Shown piece by piece: positions 1-10,150 of a stretch of DNA of 54,074 nucleotides. Source of the stretch: Bacteroidota bacterium (GTDB lineage: Bacteria > Bacteroidota > Bacteroidia > Flavobacteriales > Flavobacteriaceae); the NCBI GenBank assembly GCA_027621505.1, contig JAQCBK010000007.1, forward strand, positions 1 to 54,074, written 5' to 3'. A program made the translations under genes and the position numbers. Below the pieces are notes generated by a model. It saw nothing but the letters and a program-made list of their open reading frames with translations, searched no databases and was not told the DNA's origin. Every line of letters begins with the position of its first letter. The stretch's first letter is position 1.

Positions 1-35
1 TTTTCTAACTTGTAGGGTCATTTAAAACACTACAA

Positions 36-1274
36 ATGAAATTCTTATCAAAACTTTGTGTCGGTCTGTCACTTCTCTGCGTCAAGCTACTCCTTTCCCA
101 AAGCTTCAAAATAGAAACCGATCAAGGTACAATTTTGGAACCCAATCCTATGATTTGTAACGGAGGCTACTGGACAGAGGAGGAGGGAAAAGCAAATTTG
201 GAAGTATTTTCTGGACTTTGGAACGATGCCCAATCATGGGAAAAAAGAGCCAAAACCATTAAAGAAAACATCTTGATGGGAATGCAATGGGATAAGGTTT
301 CTAAGTACGAAGGCAAGATCAAGGTCATCAAACACTCCAAAAAAATAATGGATGGCTATACTTTAGAAAACATTGCTTTGGAAAGCTTTCCTGGATTTTA
401 CATTACTGGCAACCTTTACCGTCCCCTTCAAAAACAAAAAAAACACGCTGCTATTTTGTGTCCCCACGGCCATCTTGAGGACAAACGATTAAAAGAAGAT
501 GTCCAATATCGCAGCGCTTATTTGGCTGCAAAAGGAGCCATTGTTTTTGCCTACGACATGGTGGGCTTTGGGGAAAGCGATCAAATCAGACACAAAATGC
601 CCATCAGTCTTTTGTTACAAAATTGGAACAGTAAACGCGTACTAGACTATTTACTCAGTCTTCCCGAGGTAGATCCTCAAAGAGTTGGCATAACAGGAGG
701 CTCTGGTGGAGGAACGCAAACCTTTATTCTCACGGCCATCGATGAAAGGATCAAAGTATCTGTTCCTGTGGTACAAGTTTCCGCCCATTTTTTTGGAGGT
801 TGCGTTTGCGAAAGCGGTATGCCCATTCACAAAACAGCCAACTTTCAAACCAACAATGTTGAAATCACAGCACTTGCCGCTCCTCGACCACTATTACTTA
901 TTTCCGATGGTGATGATTGGACTCGCAATACCCCAAAAGTGGAATTTCCCTACATCCAAAAAGTGTATGCCGCAATGGGAAAAAGCAAACGATTGGAAAA
1001 TGTTCACCTCGCAAATGAAAAACACAACTATGGTTTTTCCAAAAGAGTTGCCGCCTACAGGTTTTTCACTAAGCATCTTAAACTCGATTCCGACCATTCA
1101 TTTCAAAAAAATAAAGTTGACGAAAGTTTCATCAAAATCCTACCTCCAGAAAAACTTCATGTGTTTACCCCAACAAATCCGCGACCAGAAGATGCTCTAA
1201 AAAATGAATACGAGATCCTGCAATTTCTAGAGTTTCCAATTGACAAAGCACCCTATCTTTATTATAAAAATTAA
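36..1274 (+). CDS. secreted alpha/beta hydrolase (acetylxylan esterase / dienelactone hydrolase-like)
   Basis: A 412-residue protein with an N-terminal Sec signal (hydrophobic residues about 6-22). The alpha/beta-hydrolase core runs from about residue 110 to 350. The nucleophile elbow reads GGSGGG with Ser223. An acidic site follows in the SDGDDW stretch (about 290-295), and the likely catalytic His330 is in NEKHNYG, so the triad looks intact. The fold and order resemble acetylxylan-esterase-like hydrolases of Bacteroidota and Planctomycetes, so it probably removes acyl groups from a carbohydrate or small ester outside the cytoplasm. It lies 41 bases before the DUF1549/DUF1553 gene on the same strand and may be first in that cluster. 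The substrate cannot be read from the sequence. Confidence 0.8.
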   Translation: MKFLSKLCVGLSLLCVKLLLSQSFKIETDQGTILEPNPMICNGGYWTEEEGKANLEVFSGLWNDAQSWEKRAKTIKENILMGMQWDKVSKYEGKIKVIKHSKKIMDGYTLENIALESFPGFYITGNLYRPLQKQKKHAAILCPHGHLEDKRLKEDVQYRSAYLAAKGAIVFAYDMVGFGESDQIRHKMPISLLLQNWNSKRVLDYLLSLPEVDPQRVGITGGSGGGTQTFILTAIDERIKVSVPVVQVSAHFFGGCVCESGMPIHKTANFQTNNVEITALAAPRPLLLISDGDDWTRNTPKVEFPYIQKVYAAMGKSKRLENVHLANEKHNYGFSKRVAAYRFFTKHLKLDSDHSFQKNKVDESFIKILPPEKLHVFTPTNPRPEDALKNEYEILQFLEFPIDKAPYLYYKN

Positions 1275-1315
1275 TTATCTTAGAGGCTCATACTTTAACA
1301 GTTCGTACCCATTTG

Positions 1316-4300
1316 ATGATTATGAGAAAGATTTACGCAATTTTTGTTTTGGCAGGGCTATTACACTCGTGTTCACTGAAAGTTCCTGCTGAAATTTCTC
1401 AAGAGTACGTTACTTTACCCGATGTGGTAGACTTCAATTATCACGTCAAACCGATACTCTCGGACCGTTGTTATCAATGCCATGGTCCCGATGAAAAAAC
1501 CCGTAAAGCCGGTTTGAGATTGGATGTAGAATCCATTGCGTTCTCCAAATTGGAAAGTGGAAAAAGAGCCTTCAGTTCAGGCAGTTTGTACAAAAGCGAA
1601 AGTGCCCACCGGATACTGCACAACGACCCCGATGTGGTCATGCCACCGCCCGAAGCCAACTTGTCGTTGTCCAACAGAGAAAAAGCCATCATTTTTAAAT
1701 GGATAGAGCAAGGCGCAGAATGGAAAGAACATTGGGCTTTTCTCCCCCCACAAAAACAAAATACTGAGACAGCGGAAAAGTCCAATCAAAAGTCCATCGA
1801 TGGATTCATTAAAAACAGATTGGAACAAGAAGGATTAGATTTTTCTCCTAAAGCCGGTAAGTCCATTTTAGCCAGAAGGCTTTTTTTGGATTTGACAGGA
1901 TTACCCCCCTCCATTGAGGAACTGGATGCTTTTCTCAATGATAATAGTGATAAAGCCTATGAAAACTTGGTGGACCAACTCCTCAGTACTGATGCACATG
2001 CGGAGCGTATGACCCTTGATTGGCTGGATCTTTCTCGTTATGCGGATTCCCACGGACTGCATGCCGATGGGATCAGAACCATGTGGCCTTGGAGGGATTG
2101 GGTACTCAAAGCTTTTAAAGAAAATATGCCCTACAACCAGTTCGTAAGCTGGCAACTGGCGGGAGATCTTCTCCCCGAAGCCACCCAAGAACAAAAACTC
2201 GCTACCGCCTTTAACAGAAACAGTCCCATGACCGCAGAGGGTGGGGTGATCGACGAAGAATGGCGTTTGCATTATGTTTTTGACCGTACCGAAACCCTTT
2301 CCACTGCCTTCTTGGGACTCACCGTAGCTTGTGCCAAATGCCACGATCATAAATTTGATCCTATTTCACAAAAAGATTATTTCCAGCTTACCGCTTTTTT
2401 TAACAGCATAAGAGAGCTCGGAATGACTGGCGACGATGGAGACTATGGTCCCCTTTTACCCTTGACCGATGAGCAAACCCAAGCCAAATTAGACCAACTC
2501 AATCAGAGCCTTAACCACATCAAAAAGGACATCGCCGTCAGCCGAGAAGAGTTGGAAGAAATATATCAATACTCCGATGAACTGGCTGAAAAAACCAAAG
2601 CCAATCCACAATTGATCTTTCACGGCACTTTTGAAAAAATGGCCAAGATCAAAAAAGGAGGACACAGTGTGGACGGTAAAATAGATTTCTATGGCCGAAC
2701 GGATCAAATGCCGGAAATTGTCCCGGGTGTTAAAGGGAACGCTTTTCGATTCAGTAAAGATCACGATCAGCTATACATCACCAACAAATTGATCCCCAAC
2801 CTCGAATGGACCGACCCCTTCTCCTTCTCCATTTGGTTGAATACCAGCAAAAGAAAGGAAGGATCTTCCCAGACACTAATAGCCAATTCTGGAGGTAAAA
2901 ATGACCTTTGGCGCGGGTGGGAATGTTATTTGGACGACCAAAACAGAGTTAACCTCCGTTTAATTAATATTGCCCCCTCCAACCTCATCCATGTAAGATC
3001 AGTGGACTCCCTGCAATTGAATGCGTGGCAACACCTTACCCTTACTGTGGACGGTAGCGGAAAAACAGAAGGCGTTCAATTTTTCCATAATGGAAAAGAA
3101 ATAGATACTGAAGGCGTCGTGGACAACCTTTACAAAACAATAAAACCCACCAAACGGGATAGAGAAAAAGGCTTCGTAAACGCTCAAAGAAATTTAATTA
3201 TTGGAAAATCTTACGAAGGCTCCACGGGGGACTACGGCTTATTCACAGGTACACTTGACGAACTGAAATTCTTCAAAGGAGTGCTCACTCCCTTCGAAAT
3301 TCAGTCGATATACTCCGAAAACTCCAAACAACAAGAAGAAATTCATTGGCCAGTGGTTCAAAATCACCTCATTGAAAAAGACCCTAAAATCCTCCAGCTG
3401 AAAAAGGAACTCAAAAAGAACCGAGAGGAATACTTGGAAATCTATGAACCGATAGCCGAAATTATGGTCATGCGTGAAATGGAGGAGCCCCGTCCAACCT
3501 ACCTCTACAATCGCGGAAATTACAGTGAGCCCCTTTATACCGTTGAGCCCAAAGTCCCCGATATTCTACCTGCGATGGATGAAAGTTTACCCAAAAACCG
3601 ATTGGGCCTCAGCCAATGGCTTTTTGATCCCAAAAATCCGCTGACCGCCAGAGTCGCCGTCAACCGATATTGGCAAATGATCTTTGGGAAAGGATTGGTC
3701 GCCACGCCCAACGACTTTGGGGTGCAGGGACAACTGCCCTCCCATCCCGAACTGCTAGACTGGCTCGCGATAAGTTTCAGCGAGAATTGGGATGTAAGAG
3801 CATTGATCAAAAAAATGGTACTTTCACAAACCTACCAACAGCAGTCGGTCAGTAACAAAACACTCGATCAAAAAGATCCTGAAAATCTTCTTTTAGGGCG
3901 GGCCAATGCCTCCCGATTACCAGCAGAAATCATCCGGGACAATGCCCTTAAAGTCAGTGGACTGCTCAATCCCAAAGTAGGAGGGGAAAGTGTGCTGCCC
4001 TATCAGCCCAAAGGGCTTTGGAAAGAAAAAAATAACTTTTCTACCTTCCTTTTGGAATACGAAGAATCCGAAGGAGAAGACCTCTATCGCAGAGGACTCT
4101 ATACCTTTATCCGCCGTACTTCGCCCCCCCCTAACATGCTCACTTTCGATGCTACTTCAAGAGAGGTATGTACCGTTAAGAGGGACGTAACCTCCACCCC
4201 ATTGCAAGCGTTGGTACTGCTCAATGATCCTCAATTTTTTGAGGCCTCAAGGGTGTTTGCTGAACGCATGATCAAAAGCAAAGACACCCTAGAGGAACAA

Positions 4301-4540
4301 ATCAGTCATGGATTCCGATTGGCTACCGCACGCCGTCCCAAAGAAGAAGAACTAGAAATTTTGGTCGATCTTTACAAGAGTCAATATGAATATTTCAGAC
4401 AAAATAAAGACAAAGCCTTTCAAGTCCTTAGCGTTGGTGAAAAGCCAAGAGATAAAAACATTTATAGTGTACAAAACGCAGCCATGACCATGGTCGCCAA
4501 TACATTACTCAACCACAACGAAACTTATACCAAACGATAA
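1316..4540 (+). CDS. lipoprotein with planctomycete-type cytochrome c, DUF1549, LamG and DUF1553 domains
   Basis: About 1074 residues. A short signal ends in a lipobox (LLHSC), so this is probably an anchored envelope lipoprotein. Order of parts: a PSCyt1-like heme site CYQCHG near residue 53; DUF1549 from about 150 to 370, with its own [11 protein letters not shown] motif near 340; a LamG/concanavalin-like domain from about 480 to 660; and DUF1553 from about 740 to 1060. The two CxxCH motifs predict c-type heme. These families are abundant in Planctomycetes and Verrucomicrobia and have no settled biochemical role. The frame opens with a TTG at 1313, but ATG at 1316 or 1322 is more likely. 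One base separates it from the downstream DUF1501 gene, the usual genomic partner. Redox or substrate-binding work at the cell envelope is inference. Confidence 0.85.
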   Translation: MIMRKIYAIFVLAGLLHSCSLKVPAEISQEYVTLPDVVDFNYHVKPILSDRCYQCHGPDEKTRKAGLRLDVESIAFSKLESGKRAFSSGSLYKSESAHRILHNDPDVVMPPPEANLSLSNREKAIIFKWIEQGAEWKEHWAFLPPQKQNTETAEKSNQKSIDGFIKNRLEQEGLDFSPKAGKSILARRLFLDLTGLPPSIEELDAFLNDNSDKAYENLVDQLLSTDAHAERMTLDWLDLSRYADSHGLHADGIRTMWPWRDWVLKAFKENMPYNQFVSWQLAGDLLPEATQEQKLATAFNRNSPMTAEGGVIDEEWRLHYVFDRTETLSTAFLGLTVACAKCHDHKFDPISQKDYFQLTAFFNSIRELGMTGDDGDYGPLLPLTDEQTQAKLDQLNQSLNHIKKDIAVSREELEEIYQYSDELAEKTKANPQLIFHGTFEKMAKIKKGGHSVDGKIDFYGRTDQMPEIVPGVKGNAFRFSKDHDQLYITNKLIPNLEWTDPFSFSIWLNTSKRKEGSSQTLIANSGGKNDLWRGWECYLDDQNRVNLRLINIAPSNLIHVRSVDSLQLNAWQHLTLTVDGSGKTEGVQFFHNGKEIDTEGVVDNLYKTIKPTKRDREKGFVNAQRNLIIGKSYEGSTGDYGLFTGTLDELKFFKGVLTPFEIQSIYSENSKQQEEIHWPVVQNHLIEKDPKILQLKKELKKNREEYLEIYEPIAEIMVMREMEEPRPTYLYNRGNYSEPLYTVEPKVPDILPAMDESLPKNRLGLSQWLFDPKNPLTARVAVNRYWQMIFGKGLVATPNDFGVQGQLPSHPELLDWLAISFSENWDVRALIKKMVLSQTYQQQSVSNKTLDQKDPENLLLGRANASRLPAEIIRDNALKVSGLLNPKVGGESVLPYQPKGLWKEKNNFSTFLLEYEESEGEDLYRRGLYTFIRRTSPPPNMLTFDATSREVCTVKRDVTSTPLQALVLLNDPQFFEASRVFAERMIKSKDTLEEQISHGFRLATARRPKEEELEILVDLYKSQYEYFRQNKDKAFQVLSVGEKPRDKNIYSVQNAAMTMVANTLLNHNETYTKR

Positions 4541-4541
4541 G

Positions 4542-6008
4542 ATGCACTGCAACGATCATCATCATCACGAAAACAAGAACTACTCCCGCAGGGATTTTCT
4601 AACCAGAACCTCCCTTGGGCTGGGAGCGCTTTCCTTAGGATCCATGATCAGTCCTGTCAATGCCTATGGTCAAAGCGACTTTTTAAATCTTTTGGACAGT
4701 GAAAAAATGAAATTGCCCCACTTTGTTCCCAAAGCCAAAAGGGTTATCTACCTTTTTCAAAGCGGCGCTCCATCTCAGTTGGATCTCTTTGACTATAAAC
4801 CCAAACTCAACGAAATGTTTGGCAAAGAGGTTCCCAAAAGCATTATCGGAGAACAACGGCTTACTGGTATGTCCTCTGGACAAAACTCCTTTCCCATGGC
4901 TGGCTCCCTGTTCAAATTCAACCAACACGGACAAAGCGGTGCGTGGATGAGCGAACTCATGCCCTACACTTCCAAAATCGTCGATGACCTTTGCTTCGTC
5001 AAGTCCATGTACACTGACGCCATCAACCATGACCCAGCCATGACCATGATCCAAACTGGATCCGAACTGCCTGGCAGACCCTCCATTGGATCATGGCTGA
5101 GCTATGGTTTGGGAAGTGACAACAAAAACCTCCCCGAATTTGTTGTCTTGGTCACCAAAGGCAAAAACGGACAACCTCTTTACTCCCGCTTGTGGGGTAA
5201 TGGTTTCCTTCCCTCTCAACACCAAGGGGTACAATTCCGCTCTGGGAAAGACGCCGTGCTCTATCTCGACAACCCCCCTGGCGTCAGTAGTGGCATAAGA
5301 GAAGAACAACTCAAATCCCTTAAAAAACTTCAAAACATTCAGCATGCAGACATTGGCGATCCCGAAATTTTAACCAAAATTTCCAACTATGAGATGGCCT
5401 ATCGCATGCAAACCTCAGTACCAGAGGTCATGGATGTTTCCGATGAGCCGGATTATATTTTTGACCTCTATGGTGAGGACAGCAAAAACCCTGGTACTTT
5501 TGCGGCCAACTGCCTGCTCGCTCGTAAACTGGCCGAAAAAGACGTAAAATTCATCCAACTCTACCACCGTGGTTGGGACCAGCACGGCAACCTGCCCAAA
5601 GACATCAAAAAACAGGCAAAAGAAACCGATCAGGCCACTGCAGCGCTTATTCAAGACCTCAAACAAAGAGGTTTACTCGAAGATACTTTGGTCATCTGGG
5701 GAGGGGAGTTTGGCAGAACCAATTACTCCCAAGGGATGCTCAAACCTGACAACTACGGAAGAGATCATCACCCGCGTTGTTTTACCATCTTTATGGCAGG
5801 AGCGGGTGTCAAAAAAGGAATCACCATCGGTGCTACTGACGACTTTGGCTACAACATTACAGAAAGACCCGTTCACATTCACGATTTTCAGGCGACGCTC
5901 ATGCACCTGCTGGGCATAGATCACGAAAAACTAACCTTTAAATTCCAAGGCAGACGCTACCGATTGACCGATGTTCATGGTAATGTCGTTAACGAAATTT
6001 TGGCCTAA
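4542..6008 (+). CDS. Tat-exported DUF1501 protein (alkaline-phosphatase/sulfatase superfamily)
   Basis: 488 residues. The N-terminus has a run of four histidines, then a twin-arginine signal SRRDFLT (Arg16-Arg17) and a hydrophobic stretch, so export by Tat in folded, possibly metal-loaded form is likely. The rest matches DUF1501, which belongs to the alkaline-phosphatase/sulfatase superfamily. Visible motifs are [16 protein letters not shown] near residue 65, the GWDQHGN region near 345, and WGGEFGRT near 387. The start is one base after the preceding stop, so the pair is almost certainly co-transcribed and translationally coupled. Unlike the DUF1501 protein at 15197-16804 it has no T9SS tail. 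The substrate of this family is unknown. Confidence 0.85.
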   Translation: MHCNDHHHHENKNYSRRDFLTRTSLGLGALSLGSMISPVNAYGQSDFLNLLDSEKMKLPHFVPKAKRVIYLFQSGAPSQLDLFDYKPKLNEMFGKEVPKSIIGEQRLTGMSSGQNSFPMAGSLFKFNQHGQSGAWMSELMPYTSKIVDDLCFVKSMYTDAINHDPAMTMIQTGSELPGRPSIGSWLSYGLGSDNKNLPEFVVLVTKGKNGQPLYSRLWGNGFLPSQHQGVQFRSGKDAVLYLDNPPGVSSGIREEQLKSLKKLQNIQHADIGDPEILTKISNYEMAYRMQTSVPEVMDVSDEPDYIFDLYGEDSKNPGTFAANCLLARKLAEKDVKFIQLYHRGWDQHGNLPKDIKKQAKETDQATAALIQDLKQRGLLEDTLVIWGGEFGRTNYSQGMLKPDNYGRDHHPRCFTIFMAGAGVKKGITIGATDDFGYNITERPVHIHDFQATLMHLLGIDHEKLTFKFQGRRYRLTDVHGNVVNEILA

Positions 6009-6012
6009 ACCT

Positions 6013-7368
6013 ATGCTCACAGAATTATTAGATTTCCTCGGCAGCCTCCATCCTCTTATTGTACACCTACCCATCGGAATCGTCCTACTGACTATTGCGA
6101 TTGACGTTTTTATGCGAAACAAAAACAACAGTGTCCATCGGGTGATCACATTGGGTTGGTTTTTTTCCTTTTTAAGCGGGCTTTTGGCTGCTTTATTTGG
6201 CTGGTTTTTGGGAGACAATGGCTACTATTTGGCGTCACAAATCAGCATTCACAAATGGAGTGGAATTGCTTTTGTAGGCGTTTGTTTAATAATATGGATG
6301 TTGCGTTTTGTCAACTTTCGCTTTACACAAACCTTTAACCGTTTCGTCAATTTTACCATCATACTGTTGCTTACCATAACCGGACACTTTGGTGGGGAAA
6401 TGACCCACGGCCAGAACTACCTCTTCGAAAACCTTCCTTATGTCGAAAAGAAAATATCGGTAATACAACTTTCTGAGGCTGAAAGAGCTGAAACCGATTC
6501 CATTCAGGTTTATGAGGATTTGATTCATCCCGTATTGGAAGAAAAATGTATGGCTTGCCACAACCAAAATCAAGCCTATGGAGGACTCAATATGAGCGCT
6601 TTTGAAAGTATGATCAAAGGAGGAAATAGTGGTGCCGGGATTCAAAAAGGAAATCCCTATGAAAGTTTGATCTACAAAAGAGTAAGTTTTCCCCACGATC
6701 ACCCAAAATTTATGCCTCCAACTGGAGTTCCGCTCAGCTATGACCAAATCGCTACGCTGGAATGGTGGATCGATAATGGTGCAGAAAAACAAATGCCTGT
6801 GACCTTGGTAAGGAATGACCCGAAAATCCAACGATTGATGGAAATACAATACGGCCTTGACCTTAGAGAAAAAACCTATTTGGAAACCCTCAAGCTTGAC
6901 TCTCCCACCCCCGAAAAACTCCAGTCTGTTCAGGGAGAAAAATATTCCTGGCGTTTTCTCAATCCTGAACAAAGTTTTATGGATTTGAAATTCACCAAAA
7001 AACAGATCGAAACAACAGACCTGATCAACATTCAGAATATCAAGAAATACATTGTCTGGCTTAACCTGAGCGACTGTATGCTCAACAACGATCACCTAGG
7101 TTACCTCAATGATTTTCCTAACCTTACCCGACTTAAGATTCAAAAAAATCCTTTAATCACCAACAAGGGTATCGAAGCACTGCAGAACTTGGAAAACCTC
7201 ACCGAGCTAAACCTATATGGCACTAAAGTTAGTGATGCCGCGCTGTTAAGATTAGGGCAAATGCAAAGCCTTAAAAAATTATTCCTTTGGAATACGCGTA
7301 TTACGCCCCAAGCCATTGCGGATTTTAAAATCCAACATCCCCATATAGAAGTCATCGCTGGGATGTAG
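6013..7368 (+). CDS. membrane protein: DUF2231, c-type heme motif and leucine-rich repeats
   Basis: 451 residues from the ATG at 6013, four bases after the DUF1501 stop. The frame is open upstream to 5971, but that would overlap the previous gene. Four membrane segments lie in the first 145 residues, beginning with LHPLIVHLPIG, typical of DUF2231. A single CMACH heme-binding motif near residue 179 is followed by a planctomycete-cytochrome-like region containing FMPPTGVPLS. The last 100 residues form three or four leucine-rich repeats (LTRLKI, LTELNLYG, LKKLFLWN). It could tether or pass electrons to the preceding cytochrome lipoprotein while the repeats bind a partner; this is inference. It ends three bases from the convergent rmuC gene. 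Confidence 0.8.
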   Translation: MLTELLDFLGSLHPLIVHLPIGIVLLTIAIDVFMRNKNNSVHRVITLGWFFSFLSGLLAALFGWFLGDNGYYLASQISIHKWSGIAFVGVCLIIWMLRFVNFRFTQTFNRFVNFTIILLLTITGHFGGEMTHGQNYLFENLPYVEKKISVIQLSEAERAETDSIQVYEDLIHPVLEEKCMACHNQNQAYGGLNMSAFESMIKGGNSGAGIQKGNPYESLIYKRVSFPHDHPKFMPPTGVPLSYDQIATLEWWIDNGAEKQMPVTLVRNDPKIQRLMEIQYGLDLREKTYLETLKLDSPTPEKLQSVQGEKYSWRFLNPEQSFMDLKFTKKQIETTDLINIQNIKKYIVWLNLSDCMLNNDHLGYLNDFPNLTRLKIQKNPLITNKGIEALQNLENLTELNLYGTKVSDAALLRLGQMQSLKKLFLWNTRITPQAIADFKIQHPHIEVIAGM

Positions 7369-7371
7369 CGG

Positions 7372-8658
7372 CTATTGTTGTAGTTCAAAGAGGTCGTCCT
7401 CTCCCTTTTCCTCTAGGCTTTCGGATGGTTCAATCTGTTCCACCTTCCGCAGTTTGGACAACATCATTCGGGTCCGGGTGGTTACCATTTTTTCGATCTC
7501 GTTGTCTGCCTCTTTGATCTTACGTTGGGCCTTTTCCAATACTGTTCCAAAGTTGGAAAACTCCTTTTTGACACTGGCCAAAACCTCCCAGACCTCACTG
7601 CTGCGTTTTTGAATGGCCAATGTCTTAAAGCCCATTTGCAAGCTGTTGAGCATGGCGGCCAAAGTGGTGGGGCCGGTGAGTATGATCTTGTATTCCCTTT
7701 GCAATTGAGCGATCAACTCTGGATGTCGGGTTACCTCGGCATACAAGCCTTCAAAGGGTAAGAACATAATGCCAAAATCGGTGGTATGGGGCGGGTCGAT
7801 ATAGCGATTGGCAATGTCTTTGGCGAATTTTTTTACCGCATTGAGTAAGGCACGCAAGGAGGTTTCTATTGCCAAAGGATCCCCGGCCTCATAGGCCGAC
7901 TGCAAACGGGCGTAATCCTTCTGTGGAAACTTGGCATCTACCGGCAAATAGACGGGGCCACTGCTGTGGCTTTTTCCAGGCAATTTAATGGCGTATTCTA
8001 CCAACGCATCCGAGCCTTTTTTGGTTTTTACATTGGCGTCGTATTGTTCCGGTGCTAAGATCTGCTCTAAAATATTACCCAACTGTATCTCCCCCAAAAC
8101 CCCACTGGTTTTGACATTGCTCAACACTTTTTTCAGGTCGCCGACCCCCGCTGCGAGGGTTTGCATTTCACCCAGTCCCTTCTGCACCTTAAGCAACTGC
8201 TGGGTGACCACCTCAAAAGATTTCCCCAAACGTTCCTCCAAGGTTTTGTGGAGCTTTTCGTCCACCGTTTCTCGCATTTTTTCCAGCTTCAGCTCAGTGG
8301 ATTTGACCAATTCGTCTTGCTTTTGGTTGAGGCGTTCAAAATTTTGTTTTTGCAAGTCGTTAAAGGCCGCAACGTTCTTGGAAAAAGCCTCCTGAAAATC
8401 CTTAAGGGTCGTTCGCAACTCCTCCCGATCCTCTTTGGCTTTTTTGGCCAAAACTTCATTGAGGCGTTCCATACTTTGGGTGATCTCCAAACGGGTTTCT
8501 AGGAGGTTTTGGGTCAACTCCTCCCGGTTTTGGTAAAACTCCCCTTTGATCAACTCCCGCAATTCCGCCGTTAGGCCACTATTCCCTTGTTTTTTGAACA
8601 GTAAAAACAAAAGCAGTACCAAAGTCAAAGCCGATAAAACCAATAATCCCATTTCCAT
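7372..8658 (-). CDS. rmuC: DNA recombination protein RmuC
   Basis: 428 residues from ATG at 8658; a GTG lies one codon upstream. One N-terminal membrane segment (about residues 4-22) is followed by a long coiled coil (about 35-175) and the conserved RmuC domain containing GEIQLGNILEQIL and later FLPFEGLYAE. Length and order are typical of RmuC, which limits inversions at short inverted repeats and belongs to a nuclease-like fold. It stands alone on the minus strand, converging with the DUF2231 gene only three bases away. A weak TTAATTTG element at 8674-8681 could be its promoter. Confidence 0.93.
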   Translation of the reverse strand: MEMGLLVLSALTLVLLLFLLFKKQGNSGLTAELRELIKGEFYQNREELTQNLLETRLEITQSMERLNEVLAKKAKEDREELRTTLKDFQEAFSKNVAAFNDLQKQNFERLNQKQDELVKSTELKLEKMRETVDEKLHKTLEERLGKSFEVVTQQLLKVQKGLGEMQTLAAGVGDLKKVLSNVKTSGVLGEIQLGNILEQILAPEQYDANVKTKKGSDALVEYAIKLPGKSHSSGPVYLPVDAKFPQKDYARLQSAYEAGDPLAIETSLRALLNAVKKFAKDIANRYIDPPHTTDFGIMFLPFEGLYAEVTRHPELIAQLQREYKIILTGPTTLAAMLNSLQMGFKTLAIQKRSSEVWEVLASVKKEFSNFGTVLEKAQRKIKEADNEIEKMVTTRTRMMLSKLRKVEQIEPSESLEEKGEDDLFELQQ

Positions 8659-8758
8659 CACAATGATTTACTGCAAATTAAAAAGAAAAGCCGAAGGAAA
8701 TGGAAGGGGGCAAGAAAAGTAATAAACAGGGAAGCAGCAATAAAAATTGTCCCCATCC

Positions 8759-8788
8759 TCCCCTGGGGGTGGCAAGCCAGCCAGGGGA
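8759..8788. repeat. GC-rich hairpin in an AT-rich spacer
   Basis: Perfect 8-base arms (TCCCCTGG at 8759-8766 and CCAGGGGA at 8781-8788) enclose 14 bases that can pair further through GGC/GCC. The surrounding spacer is strongly AT-rich. On the minus strand a run of five T follows about 15 bases after the hairpin, so it may terminate the lipase-like gene that ends at 8876, but the distance is longer than usual. Confidence 0.4.
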
Positions 8789-8875
8789 TTGACAAAAGAT
8801 AGGAATGTGATTAAATTTTACATAAAACCATGATTTACAATAACTTAAATATATTATTAACTATATTTATAGATG

Positions 8876-10066
8876 TTATCTCAGTGGTGGAAAAATGATT
8901 TTAAATGTTTCCAACAGATAAGGAATCACCGCTCCTATATGATTCTTGCCCTCCAAAGGAACATACATGACATTCCCCCCTCTGGCCTGAATCTGGTTAT
9001 AGGCCCTCACCCCATTGGATTTGTAAAGGCAACTTTCGGAAGTGCCTTGGAAAATGGGAATGGGAGCCACAGGTTTCCAATCCGTGACTCCCTGATCAGT
9101 AATGGCATCCAAAAGAGCCTTGTCTTCCCCATTGATGAGCTTATCGATAAATTCTTTTTTAAACAATTTTTGTGGGTTGGTATCGATCAAATTAATATCT
9201 ATTGGTTCGTTGATCGTTTTGATTTTAGAAAGATTGGAAGCATAGGGTTCATTAAAATAGAAATCCATTGGTCTTTGTAGGGTAGGATATATGCTATTCA
9301 AGACTTCCAATATCCACACATAGGTTCCCATTAAAGGCAAGTCCTCGTTTTTGATGAAGATTTCTTTAAAAAAGGTATTGATGTTGTAGATTCCTCCCCC
9401 TACAAGAGAGTGGGTTACCGTAAACTGATTTTCTTCTTCAATCTTTTGGTGAAGGGCCAGGGTAGCGTCGGCCCCTTGAGCATAGCCCGTCAAAAAGAGG
9501 TCTCCGTTGGTTGTTATTTTTTTTTCTTTGAGATATTCATCTGCAACCCCAAGGAAATCGTAGGCAGTTCGGGCGATATTTTCTTTGTATTGGTAGGGGT
9601 GTTTGTGGTTTGAGGAATGTCCATAGCCTATAAAGTCTGGGACGACTACCACTGCTCCCATCGCCGCCATAATGGAGGCGGAAGTCAATTCGTTGACCCC
9701 AAGCTTGCTGTTGGTAGGGGCTTTGTTATTGTCCGCAAGGGTGCTGTGTTGTAAGGAGATCAAAGGTCCGTTCCCATCGAAATTCTCAGGAATCATTAAC
9801 ATCCCTGAGGCTTCGGTTGGTTCGTTGTATTGATCTACTGTTTGGTAGATGATTTTAATTCCTTGAACGTCTTTAAAGATGATATCATCCAATGAGTGGG
9901 TAAAGCCATGGGCAAAAAATTTTAGTATCATCCCACTAAAACCGACCGTATGCTCATGACTGATTATGTGGGGGGTAACCTCCTCTTTGATTTGAAGAGG
10001 TTCAATGGGTCGCTTTTCACAAAAGATAAATAAAGTAAATAAAATAAGGGTGTAGGATCTTTTCAT
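8876..10066 (-). CDS. lipase-like lipoprotein with degenerate catalytic residues
   Basis: 396 residues with a lipoprotein signal (lipobox ending FIFC, Cys16). The body resembles secretory-lipase-type alpha/beta hydrolases: SLQHSTLAD near 104, VVVPDFIGYGHS near 140-151, and an elbow near 194-198. The elbow reads GYAQG with Ala196 where the family has the nucleophile Ser. The usual GTxDxxVP acid loop reads GTSESCLY at 341-348, with no Asp. The His in GKNH (His376) remains. The codon at the nucleophile is GCT, one base from TCT. It is therefore probably a binding protein or an inactive remnant rather than an esterase. It stands alone between rmuC and tesB with AT-rich spacers on both sides. Confidence 0.75.
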   Translation of the reverse strand: MKRSYTLILFTLFIFCEKRPIEPLQIKEEVTPHIISHEHTVGFSGMILKFFAHGFTHSLDDIIFKDVQGIKIIYQTVDQYNEPTEASGMLMIPENFDGNGPLISLQHSTLADNNKAPTNSKLGVNELTSASIMAAMGAVVVVPDFIGYGHSSNHKHPYQYKENIARTAYDFLGVADEYLKEKKITTNGDLFLTGYAQGADATLALHQKIEEENQFTVTHSLVGGGIYNINTFFKEIFIKNEDLPLMGTYVWILEVLNSIYPTLQRPMDFYFNEPYASNLSKIKTINEPIDINLIDTNPQKLFKKEFIDKLINGEDKALLDAITDQGVTDWKPVAPIPIFQGTSESCLYKSNGVRAYNQIQARGGNVMYVPLEGKNHIGAVIPYLLETFKIIFPPLR

Positions 10067-10150
10067 GATTATAAATTGATTTGAGGGTAAAAAAATGATT
10101 TAGGGATTGCATTAAATTGATTTTAAAAAATTTAAAAATTAAAATTTTAT

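Noticed and set aside
4124-4131. Eight-C run in the DUF1553 domain (another at 48917-48924) as phase-variation switches
   Set aside because: Both are in frame within intact conserved proteins, and no nearby recombinase or repeat expansion was seen.
6286-7095. 269-codon open frame on the minus strand
   Set aside because: It lies wholly inside the DUF2231-heme-LRR gene, shows no family features and is a shadow frame.
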